From: Brachybacterium sp.
Lineage (GTDB): Bacteria > Actinomycetota > Actinomycetes > Actinomycetales > Dermabacteraceae
NCBI GenBank assembly: GCA_027322375.1
Contig: DAHVRS010000362.1
Location: 1-5,048 of the forward strand
DNA length: 5,048 nt
Direction: 5' to 3'
The notes beneath the pieces are model-generated. The model made no database searches and was not told where the DNA came from. It saw only the letters and a program-made list of their open reading frames with translations. Of this stretch, positions 1 through 4,909 are shown one piece after another. The first letter of the stretch is position 1, and each line of letters starts with the position of its first letter. The translations under genes and the position numbers were made by a program.

Positions 1-254
1 GGGGTCGCCGAGAGGTACTGCGGGAACTCCTCCTGCATCGTCTTGAAGTGCGGGGAGTTCACGTGCGGGCCCGCGCCCTCGTCCGTGAACGCCTCGATGA
101 GCACGTAGGTGTTCGGCTCCTTCACGCTGCGCGACCACTCGAACCAGAGATTGCCGGGCTCGGCGAGGGTGGTCTCGGTGAACTCGCGCGCGATCTCCGG
201 CCACTGATCGGCGAACTCGGGCTTCACCGGGAACTTCACGTTGATGAGGATCAT
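1..254 (-). CDS. Putative quinol monooxygenase / ABM-domain protein, 3' end cut off by window edge
   Basis: Translating the minus strand from the ATG at 254 gives 84 complete codons, open to the left edge, beginning MILINVKFPVKPEF. It matches the antibiotic biosynthesis monooxygenase (ABM) fold, a small dimeric ferredoxin-like alpha+beta barrel found in YgiN-type quinol monooxygenases. Family-typical features are the first beta strand (residues 1-10), EPGNLWFEW (32-40), the strand YVLIEAF (50-56) and HVNSPHF (64-70) in the second helix. These proteins usually have about 95-105 residues, so only some 10-20 should be missing. The start is supported by AAAGGA at 266-261, six bases from the ATG. 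The gene is divergent from the IclR-like ORF across a 117-bp gap. Family proteins oxidise quinols or polyketide-like aromatics without cofactor, or detoxify reactive small molecules; the substrate here is unknown. The fold is fairly sure, the enzymatic role is not. Confidence 0.82.
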   Translation of the reverse strand, partial: MILINVKFPVKPEFADQWPEIAREFTETTLAEPGNLWFEWSRSVKEPNTYVLIEAFTDEGAGPHVNSPHFKTMQEEFPQYLSAT

Positions 255-371
255 GTCGGGTCCTTTCGTCGGTTCGGGACCAGCCTGCCCTGTTCAGGCC
301 GGTCACGGAACCTTGATTCTCGCAGGGCAAGAAGCCCTCCTCAGGCAGAATGAGCCGGGAGAGGAGAGGCG

Positions 372-626
372 ATGACGACTCCGGGGACCGGCACCGACGG
401 CGGCCCCGACCAGCTGCGCACCCAGCTCGAGGAGATCGCTGCGCGCGGCATCGCCTGGGAGCATCAGGAGTTCGTGCCCGGCACCAGCTGCCTGGCCGCG
501 ACCATCTCGGCCGACGACGGCATGCTCGTGGGCACCGTCGCCGTCTCCGCACCCGTGGCCGCCTACGAGGGGCGGATCCGCCAGGCCGAGCACCTCGCCG
601 TGTCCCTCCGCGCCGGCACGGTCTGA
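372..626 (+). CDS. Stand-alone C-terminal half of an IclR-type effector domain (possible gene remnant)
   Basis: This 84-residue product matches the distal part of the IclR ligand-binding (GAF-like) domain: helix QLRTQLEEIAARGIAW (14-29), EEF-like HQEFVPGTSCLAA (31-43), strand GTVAVSAPVAAY (54-65), then a helix ending LAVSLRAGTV. Full IclR regulators have about 250 residues with an N-terminal winged helix. Here that domain and the first half of the effector domain are absent, and the last helix stops roughly ten residues early. The ATG is preceded by GGAG at 363-366, five bases away, and an in-frame TGA at 351-353 excludes a longer version. No DNA-binding part is recognisable upstream. It could be a decayed regulator that kept or gained a start site, or a small effector-only protein. 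Without a helix-turn-helix it should not bind DNA alone, though it might dimerise with a full IclR protein or bind a ligand. Its divergent neighbour is the ABM gene. Confidence 0.6.
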   Translation: MTTPGTGTDGGPDQLRTQLEEIAARGIAWEHQEFVPGTSCLAATISADDGMLVGTVAVSAPVAAYEGRIRQAEHLAVSLRAGTV

Positions 627-663
627 GCTGAGCAGCCGGGCTCCTGGTGAGGTCCACGCCCGG

Positions 664-714
664 GGCCCGGTGTCGGGCCGCGCTCCGGGAGCGTCGGCTG
701 CGGCTCCGGCAGCC
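664..714. repeat. Three consecutive small GC hairpins
   Basis: In the gap after the IclR-like ORF, three perfect short inverted repeats follow each other. The first pairs GGCCCG (664-669) with CGGGCC (674-679) around GTGT. The second pairs CGCTC (681-685) with GAGCG (689-693). The third pairs GGCTGC (696-701) with GCAGCC (709-714) around a 7-base loop. No T tract follows on either strand. They may help end transcription between the converging genes together with the long hairpin at 725-781, or may simply reflect high GC content. The rest of the 627-798 gap shows no coding sequence. Confidence 0.4.
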
Positions 715-724
715 CCACAGACAT

Positions 725-781
725 CGAGTGCTGCATCTGGACCGCTTCGAGCGACGTGAAGCGGTCCAGATGCAGCACTCG
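725..781. terminator. Perfect 24-bp inverted repeat between converging genes, likely bidirectional terminator
   Basis: Arm 725-748 is the exact reverse complement of 758-781, with a 9-base spacer (GAGCGACGT, 749-757). The left arm begins CGAGTGCTGCATCTGGACCG. It lies 17 bases past the stop of the minus-strand lipoprotein gene and about 100 bases past the stop of the plus-strand IclR-like ORF, so it sits where transcripts from both sides would end. The stem is far longer than a usual intrinsic terminator and no T run follows on either strand. Actinobacterial terminators often lack U tracts, so a terminator is the simplest reading. A dispersed palindromic repeat element or a regulatory protein site is the alternative. 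Confidence 0.6.
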
Positions 782-798
782 GTCGTGGTGGCGCCGGG

Positions 799-1587
799 TC
801 AGACGTTGACGGTGACGTCCCCGGCCTCGCGCAGCGTCTTCGCGAGCGAGGTCGCGACCTCGTTCTGCTGCTCGGCGGCGGCCTGCTGGGCGAGCTGGTC
901 GCGCACATCCTCGAAGGCGGGCAGGTCCTCGGCGGAGCCGCCGGCCTGGGTCTGCTGCTCGGCGAGCGCGTCGTACTGGGCCTTCAGCTCCTCCTCGCTC
1001 GGCTCCTTGATGTCCGCCTCCTGCTCGAGATAGGTGCTGATCTCGAACTGCGAGGCGGCATCCTCGCGAACCTGCTCCTCCGGGTAGCCCTGCTGCGTCA
1101 GCGTCGAGACGACCTCATCGCCGGAGGCGAGGCCGTTCTGCTGCGCGATCTGGTCGAGGGTCGCGTCGATGTCCTCGTCGGACGCTGTGATGCCGGCATC
1201 CTGCGCGCCCTGCCGCAGCAGCTCGTTGTCCACGAGCTGGTTCGCGACCTGCTCCTTGAGCGCGGCCTCGTCGACCGGCTCGCCGCCCTGCTGCGACTGG
1301 ATAGTCATCTGCTGGAACTGGGACTGGTAGACCTGGACGAAGTCGTCCTTGGTGATCTCCTCACCGTTCACGGTCGCGACCACGTCGGGGACGTCGGAGA
1401 CGTCCGCCTCGGGCATCTGCTCGCCGGCCTGGGCGCCACCGGCGTCGGACGCCGCGGGGGCGGCGCCGGCGTCGCTCGCGGCCGACGGGTCCTCGTTCTG
1501 GCCTCCGCACGCGGCGAGGCCGAGCGTGGCGGTGAGGGCGAGGGCGGCGAGCGTGCGCCGCAGGATCGAGGTGCTTCGGACCTTCAC
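799..1587 (-). CDS. SurA/PrsA-like N-terminal-domain lipoprotein lacking a PPIase domain
   Basis: The product is a 262-residue exported lipoprotein, probably a periplasm-like or cell-surface chaperone. Residues 1-26 form a lipoprotein signal peptide: basic n-region (K2, R4, R10, R11), hydrophobic core, and lipobox LAAC with Cys27 as the lipidated residue. A low-complexity Ala/Asp/Gly linker (28-68) contains two copies of AASDAG. From residue 69 (VVATVNGEEITKDDF) the sequence follows the SurA N-terminal domain of SurA, PrsA and related foldases through QLVDNELLRQGA and the helical segment to about residue 195. SEEELKAQYDAL (197-208) is the helix that normally leads into a parvulin domain, but the protein goes on to a short helical tail (FEDVRDQLAQQ) and ends at 262, so no parvulin PPIase domain exists. 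The start is GTG at 1587, with AGAGG shortly upstream placing the signal peptide at the N-terminus; a longer reading frame back to 1764 would bury it. It lies downstream of the MerR-type gene with a 127-bp gap, so it may have its own promoter. Confidence 0.85.
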   Translation of the reverse strand: MKVRSTSILRRTLAALALTATLGLAACGGQNEDPSAASDAGAAPAASDAGGAQAGEQMPEADVSDVPDVVATVNGEEITKDDFVQVYQSQFQQMTIQSQQGGEPVDEAALKEQVANQLVDNELLRQGAQDAGITASDEDIDATLDQIAQQNGLASGDEVVSTLTQQGYPEEQVREDAASQFEISTYLEQEADIKEPSEEELKAQYDALAEQQTQAGGSAEDLPAFEDVRDQLAQQAAAEQQNEVATSLAKTLREAGDVTVNV

Positions 1588-1689
1588 TGTGCCTCTTGGG
1601 GTCGTGGGCCCGGGCGACGCTACGCCCCGAACCCTGGGACGGCGGTGATGCGCCGCCCAGATTCCGGTCAGGAAAGCCGATTCCGTGCG

Positions 1690-1703
1690 ATGACTCTCGT
1701 CAT
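1690..1703. other. Short perfect dyad between regulator and lipoprotein genes
   Basis: ATGAC (1690-1694) and GTCAT (1699-1703) form a perfect 5-bp inverted repeat around TCTC, starting 11 bases beyond the stop of the MerR-type gene and about 100 bases upstream of the lipoprotein GTG. It could be a weak end-of-gene hairpin or a small operator. A 14-bp dyad can occur by chance, so this is tentative. The rest of the gap (1588-1714) has a possible -10 box (TAGCGT, minus strand, 1622-1617) but no convincing -35. Confidence 0.2.
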
Positions 1704-1714
1704 GCGTCCCCGGC

Positions 1715-2533
1715 TCAAGCGTCCTCTGCCTCTTCGTCATCGTCCGTGAGGTGGGCGAGCGCAAACACCGTCATTGCCTCCCGCACGTGCTCGGCGAAGA
1801 CCCGCCCGTCCACGGTGAAGGTCGCCGTGAAGCGCGGATCGGCCACGTACATGTCCCCGAGGCCCACGAAGGCGTCGGCCCCGGGCGTTCGCCCGCCCCA
1901 GCTGCGTCCCACCCAGGTGTGCAGCCGGGCGGTGAGTGCCTGCACCTCCTCGTCGTCGGCCGGCAGCCCCCGCGCGGAGGTGTCCGCGAAACCCGCGACG
2001 AGAGCGTCGAGCTCGCTGCGGAAGCCCTGCTTGCCCTCCTCGCTGAGACCGCGCCACCAGCGGTCAGAGTCGGCGTAGGCCTGCGCGCCCCAGCGCTGCT
2101 CGACCTCCTCGCGGTGCTGGGTGTGATCGAATCCGTCGAACATCGTCTCGGCCATGAGTTCTCCTCCGGTCTCCAGGGTCCTGATCGTGGTGCGCACCGA
2201 GGCGGACAGGCGGTCCAGCCGCTGCCGCTCCTGCGCGAGCTGCGCGGCATGGGCGCGCAGCGCCTCGACCGCATCGACCTGCTCATCAAGCACGGCCCCG
2301 ATCTCGGCGAGAGCCAGACCCAGTTCGCGCAGGAGCAGGATGCGCTGCAGGCGCAGCAGGCCGGTGCGGTCGTAGAACCGCTGCCCGCCGTACCCGACCC
2401 GGCTCGGTGCGAGCAGACCCACCTGCTGGTAGTGGCGCAGCGTGCGGCTCGTGACACCGGTGCTGCGCACGACCTCCTGAATCGCCCACTCCTGCTGGTG
2501 CCCCTCGTGCGGATCTCTGCTGGTGCCGTCCAC
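1715..2533 (-). CDS. MerR-family transcriptional activator with TipAS antibiotic-recognition domain
   Basis: This is a 272-residue cytoplasmic regulator of the TipAL/Mta/SkgA type. Residues 16-83 are a MerR winged helix: VTSRTLRHYQQVGLLAPSR, then GYGGQRFYDRTGLLRLQRI and LRELGLALAEIGAVLD. Residues 84-123 form the dimerisation coiled coil (QLAQERQRLDRL). Residues 131-260 match the TipAS domain: MFDGFDHTQHREEVEQRWG, WWRGLSEEGKQGF, WVGRSWGGRTPGADAFVGLG and MYVADPRFTATF. Such proteins sense multidrug or thiopeptide-like compounds and activate promoters with long spacers, often their own. It contains no cysteine, so thiopeptides could not be captured covalently as described for Streptomyces TipA. 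Start choice: the ATG at 2539 has GAGGAGG only one base upstream, whereas the GTG at 2533 has the same site seven bases away, so GTG is preferred; starting at 2539 adds two residues (MS). The tail is acidic (TDDDEEAEDA). The lipoprotein gene downstream is a possible but unproven target. Confidence 0.88.
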   Translation of the reverse strand: MDGTSRDPHEGHQQEWAIQEVVRSTGVTSRTLRHYQQVGLLAPSRVGYGGQRFYDRTGLLRLQRILLLRELGLALAEIGAVLDEQVDAVEALRAHAAQLAQERQRLDRLSASVRTTIRTLETGGELMAETMFDGFDHTQHREEVEQRWGAQAYADSDRWWRGLSEEGKQGFRSELDALVAGFADTSARGLPADDEEVQALTARLHTWVGRSWGGRTPGADAFVGLGDMYVADPRFTATFTVDGRVFAEHVREAMTVFALAHLTDDDEEAEDA

Positions 2534-2568
2534 GCTCATCCCTCCTCATTCCTCTCGGTGCAGTCCTG

Positions 2569-2599
2569 ATCATTGCGGCTGACGTCGCGTCAAGCGCAA
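2569..2599 (-). promoter_or_regulatory. Candidate MerR-type promoter with 19-bp spacer and internal dyad
   Basis: On the minus strand, TTGCGC (2599-2594) and AATGAT (2574-2569) are separated by 19 bp, the long spacing typical of promoters activated by MerR-family proteins. The spacer contains the dyad TGACG-CGA-CGTCA (2592-2580). The element lies about 35-65 bases upstream of the TipAS-type regulator start, so it fits autoregulation. An alternative -35, TTGACG (2593-2588), overlaps it but has no good -10 at 16-18 bp. Both hexamers are only partial consensus matches. Confidence 0.4.
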
Positions 2600-2631
2600 G
2601 GGGGCACCCTGGACCAGCTTCAGGACGACGA

Positions 2632-2666
2632 CGCCCGCCGGCCGTGCGCGGCACGGGTGGCGGGCG
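2632..2666 (-). terminator. Nested GC hairpin, likely end of the oxidoreductase-isomerase operon
   Basis: CGCCCGCC (2632-2639) pairs perfectly with GGCGGGCG (2659-2666). Inside it CCGTGC (2642-2647) pairs with GCACGG (2651-2656) around a GCG loop, leaving only a 2x2 internal loop. The 14-bp GC-rich stem starts 53 bases beyond the isomerase stop and precedes the MerR-type promoter, so it would insulate the two units. There is no T tract, which is common for actinobacterial terminators. Confidence 0.5.
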
Positions 2667-2687
2667 CCGGGATGCGTGGAGTCAGCC

Positions 2688-2706
2688 CTGAGCAGTCGGT
2701 GCTCAG
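2688..2706 (-). terminator. 7-bp hairpin just after the isomerase gene
   Basis: CTGAGCA (2688-2694) pairs perfectly with TGCTCAG (2700-2706) around a 5-base loop, 13 bases past the isomerase stop codon. With the nested hairpin at 2632-2666 it may form a two-stage terminator. It is not followed by a T run. The stem arises from two units of the tandem repeat described at 2688-2732, so it may be a by-product of that repeat. Confidence 0.35.
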
Positions 2707-2732
2707 CAGCCGTCGATGCTCAGTAGCCGATG
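2688..2732. repeat. Three contiguous degenerate tandem units spanning the isomerase stop codon
   Basis: Read on the plus strand, CTGAGCAGTCGGTG (2688-2701), CTCAGCAGCCGTCGATG (2702-2718) and CTCAGTAGCCGATG (2719-2732) lie head to tail with no gaps. Units 1 and 3 lack the same TCG triplet that unit 2 has. The third unit encodes the last residues and TGA of the isomerase. This suggests local duplication around the gene end followed by drift; chance is possible given the short, imperfect units. Confidence 0.4.
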
Positions 2733-3568
2733 GACTTCAGGTACTCGCGAGACTCGCGGATGCAGTCGATCGGGTCGCGGCCGTAGGTGTCGTCCTGCTC
2801 GATGAGGAAGTACTCGGCGCCGGCCTTCTCCGCGGCGGGGAGCAGCGCGGGCCAGTTCATGTTGCCCTGGCCGACCTCGGCGAACTGCCCCAGCGACAGG
2901 AAGGTCCCGTAGAACTCCTTCATGTCCATCTCGCCGGCCTCGAAGCGCTTCACGGCGTCCTCCGGCATCGGCGCGACGCGGAAGTCCTTGACGTGGATCA
3001 GCTTGCAGGCGCCGGCGTAGGCCTCGAGCATGTCCAGCGGCGCCATGCCGCCGCGCTGGACCCAGTGCAGGTCCACCTCGAACAGCAGCGAGGGAGCCAC
3101 GCGGCGGACGATGTCGAAGATCCGCTCGCCCTCGAACTGGATGAGGTCGACGTGGTGGTTGTGGTAGCAGAGCGTGATGTCCTTCTCCGCGAGACGGGCC
3201 GCGTACGGCTCGACCTCCGCCGCCCACGCCTCGCAGGCCTCCTTGGAGACCATCGCGGAGAACGGCATCATGCCGATGCGCAGGAAGCGGGAGCCGGTCT
3301 TCTCGCACGCCTCGACGGCGCGGTCGAACTCGGTCTCTAGCGGGAAGCCGTTGCCGCCGGGCTTGATCGAGACGCTCATCGCGGCGGTCTCGACGCCGAA
3401 GTCGGCCTTGCCGCGCACGAGGTCGTCGATGAGCTCATCGGTCATCTCCACCTGGGAGACCTCGACGGCGTCGATGTCGAGCTCGCGCACCTGGCGCAGG
3501 ATCTCGTACATCCCCTTCTCGTTGATCTGGTCCTTGAGCATCATGAGCTGGAGTCCGAGGACGGGCAT
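2720..3568 (-). CDS. Sugar phosphate isomerase/epimerase family protein (xylose isomerase-like TIM barrel)
   Basis: The 282-residue cytoplasmic protein fits the xylose isomerase-like (AP endonuclease 2) TIM-barrel family, which includes IolE/IolI and many sugar or inosose isomerases, epimerases and dehydratases. Visible barrel segments are GLQLMMLKDQI (5-15), DAVEVSQVEMTDE (33-45), FLRIGMMPF (95-103), ITLCYHNHHVDL (131-142), LLFEVDLHWVQRGG (161-174), KLIHVKDF (189-196), AEVGQGNMNW (230-239) and YFLIEQDDT (253-261). The His, Asp and Glu residues at these strand ends (H137-H139, E164/D166, H192, E231, E257) are the expected divalent metal and substrate ligands. The length is typical. ATG at 3568 has AAGGAG (3581-3576) seven bases upstream. 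It is the second gene of an operon, 48 bases after the oxidoreductase, and probably acts on the keto- or dehydro-sugar made by that enzyme, or on its substrate. The exact reaction cannot be assigned. Confidence 0.88.
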   Translation of the reverse strand: MPVLGLQLMMLKDQINEKGMYEILRQVRELDIDAVEVSQVEMTDELIDDLVRGKADFGVETAAMSVSIKPGGNGFPLETEFDRAVEACEKTGSRFLRIGMMPFSAMVSKEACEAWAAEVEPYAARLAEKDITLCYHNHHVDLIQFEGERIFDIVRRVAPSLLFEVDLHWVQRGGMAPLDMLEAYAGACKLIHVKDFRVAPMPEDAVKRFEAGEMDMKEFYGTFLSLGQFAEVGQGNMNWPALLPAAEKAGAEYFLIEQDDTYGRDPIDCIRESREYLKSIGY

Positions 3569-3616
3569 GGGTGTTCTCCTTGGTGGTCGTGACGGGATGA
3601 GACGCGCCGGGGGTGC

Positions 3617-4789
3617 TCAGGAGCGAGTGGGGTACTTGCCCTCGGCCTCGATGCGCTGGTTCAGCTCCGCGAGGTACTCCTCGGTCGGGTAGTCCACGAG
3701 GTCGATCTCGCGGCCGGTCCAGGCCGACAGCTGCATGCCGGAGGCCAGGCGCACGCCGTTGATGCCCTCGGCGCCGTCGGCGATCAGCGGGGTGCCGTCG
3801 TTGACGTGCGCGGCGAAGTTGGTCAGGACGTCGATGTGCTGCTTGCCCCAGACCGACTCGTACTCCTTCACCTCGGTGGTGTAGAGCTCGGCGGAGTCGA
3901 TCTTGCCCATGAACAGGCGGCCCACGTCCTCGGTGGACATGCCGTCGGAGAGCGAGCGCTCGTCCTGCTTGAGGCGCGTGATCGTGACCTTCTTCGAGTT
4001 GTCGACGACGACCTTGCCCTTGTCGAAGAGCATCTCGAGGCGGTCGGTGCCGATGATGTCGTTGGTCGAGGTCATGAAGTGTCCGGTGGCGCCGTCGCCG
4101 AAGTCGACGACCGCGTTGACCTCGTCCTCGGTGGCGATGTCGCGCTGGAAGCCGAAGGCGCACTTCGCGAAGACCTTCTTCGGGGTGCCGGCGAGCCACT
4201 GCCACAGGTCCAGCTGGTGGGGTGCCTGGTTCACCAGGACGCCGCCGCCCTCGCCGCCCCAGGTGGCGCGCCATGCGGACTGGTCGTAGTAGGCCTGCGG
4301 ACGCCACCAGGTGGTGATGATCCACGAGGTGTGGCGCAGCTTCCCGAGCTCGCCGGAGTCGATGAGCGCCTTGAGGTCCGTGTAGACGGGGTTGGTGCGC
4401 TGGTTGAACATGATCGCGAAGGTGGTCTCGGGGTGCGCGGCGGCGAAGGAGTTCATCTCCTCGACCTGCTTCGTGTACACGCCGGCGGGCTTCTCGGTGA
4501 GGGCGTGGATGCCCTTGCCGATCGCGGTGATCGTCATCTCCGGGTGGAGGTAGTGCGGCACGGTCGTGACGATCGCGTCGACGTCACCGGAGTCGAGCAT
4601 GGCGACGTAGTCGTCGTAGAAGGGGACGTCCGGGTGCTTCTCGGCCGCCAGCTCCTTCTTCGCCGGGTCGGTGTCCGCGATGGCGCCGAGGCTCATGCCC
4701 GCGACCTTGCCGTCGGCGATGACGCCGGCGTACATGCCGCCCTGGGCTCCGAGTCCGATGATGCCGAGACGGACGTTCTTCTCCGACAT
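3617..4789 (-). CDS. Gfo/Idh/MocA family NAD(P)-dependent oxidoreductase
   Basis: The 390-residue enzyme has an N-terminal Rossmann domain: VRLGIIGLGAQGGMYAG (6-22) is the dinucleotide-binding loop, and AIADTD (36-41) places an acidic Asp at the end of beta 2, favouring NAD(H). The signature EKPAG (99-103) carries the catalytic lysine K100. The C-terminal alpha/beta domain holds GGEGGGVLVNQAPHQLDLW (178-196) with catalytic H191 and D194. The length (360-400) is usual. Relatives oxidise myo-inositol, scyllo-inositol, glucose derivatives or other polyols at a secondary alcohol; the Trp-rich segment WIITTWWRPQAYYDQSAW (156-173) probably lines the substrate pocket, but specificity is not predictable. 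ATG at 4789 has GGAG (4798-4795) five bases upstream. It is the first gene of a two-gene operon with the isomerase. Its 5' region has a leader hairpin and a large palindrome, suggesting regulated expression by a LacI-, ROK- or similar-type repressor outside the window. Confidence 0.92.
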   Translation of the reverse strand: MSEKNVRLGIIGLGAQGGMYAGVIADGKVAGMSLGAIADTDPAKKELAAEKHPDVPFYDDYVAMLDSGDVDAIVTTVPHYLHPEMTITAIGKGIHALTEKPAGVYTKQVEEMNSFAAAHPETTFAIMFNQRTNPVYTDLKALIDSGELGKLRHTSWIITTWWRPQAYYDQSAWRATWGGEGGGVLVNQAPHQLDLWQWLAGTPKKVFAKCAFGFQRDIATEDEVNAVVDFGDGATGHFMTSTNDIIGTDRLEMLFDKGKVVVDNSKKVTITRLKQDERSLSDGMSTEDVGRLFMGKIDSAELYTTEVKEYESVWGKQHIDVLTNFAAHVNDGTPLIADGAEGINGVRLASGMQLSAWTGREIDLVDYPTEEYLAELNQRIEAEGKYPTRS

Positions 4790-4857
4790 GGTGTCTCCGT
4801 TCCTTCGTGGGGCCGCGTCCGGGATGGCCGCGGGCCGATGGGGTCGTGGGCGGGGGA

Positions 4858-4876
4858 GGGACGGCAGCGCCGTCCC
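4858..4876 (-). promoter_or_regulatory. Perfect 8-bp GC hairpin in the oxidoreductase leader
   Basis: GGGACGGC (4858-4865) pairs perfectly with GCCGTCCC (4869-4876) around a 3-base loop, about 70 bases upstream of the oxidoreductase ATG. If transcription starts below the -10 box near 4910, this lies in the 5' untranslated region, some 30 bases from the RNA start. It may stabilise the transcript or act in early termination; no alternative pairing partner or T run is evident. The rest of the 4790-4967 gap has no open coding sequence. Confidence 0.4.
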
Positions 4877-4909
4877 GAGGAATGCGGGGCGTGGAAAGGC
4901 CCGAGATCG

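Noticed and set aside
283..338. Two 5-bp inverted repeats (GCCTG/CAGGC at 283-299 and AGGGC/GCCCT at 324-338) in the divergent gap
   Set aside because: Stems of this length are common by chance in GC-rich DNA and no matching promoter boxes were found around them.
312..351. TTGATT and CAGAAT as a promoter for the IclR-like ORF
   Set aside because: The spacing is 27 bp, too long for a sigma-70-type promoter.
303..908. Minus-strand open frame (201 residues) across the IclR-like ORF and hairpin region
   Set aside because: It runs through the inverted repeat and into the lipoprotein gene in the wrong frame, with Ser/Pro/Arg-rich sequence lacking any motif.
1617..1622. TAGCGT as a -10 box for the lipoprotein gene
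   Set aside because: Position is suitable but the 17-bp upstream hexamer is CCGCCG, with no resemblance to a -35, so it was not listed as a feature.
1588..1764. 59-residue N-terminal extension of the lipoprotein
   Set aside because: It would put the signal peptide inside the protein and overlap the regulator gene; GTG at 1587 with AGAGG upstream gives a normal lipoprotein start.
1751..2569. Plus-strand open frame (272 residues) opposite the MerR-type gene
   Set aside because: Antisense shadow of a clearly identified gene, with no domain and a His/Pro/Arg-rich low-complexity composition.
2573..3340. Long plus-strand open frame (255 residues) opposite the isomerase gene
   Set aside because: It is the antisense shadow of the isomerase: composition is biased (Leu/Ala/Arg/Val/Asp-rich), it has no recognisable domain, and it runs across the terminator hairpins.
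3435..4325. Minus-strand open frame (296 residues) in another frame of the oxidoreductase/isomerase region
   Set aside because: The translation is an Arg/His/Pro-rich frame-shifted shadow that covers parts of two well-supported genes.
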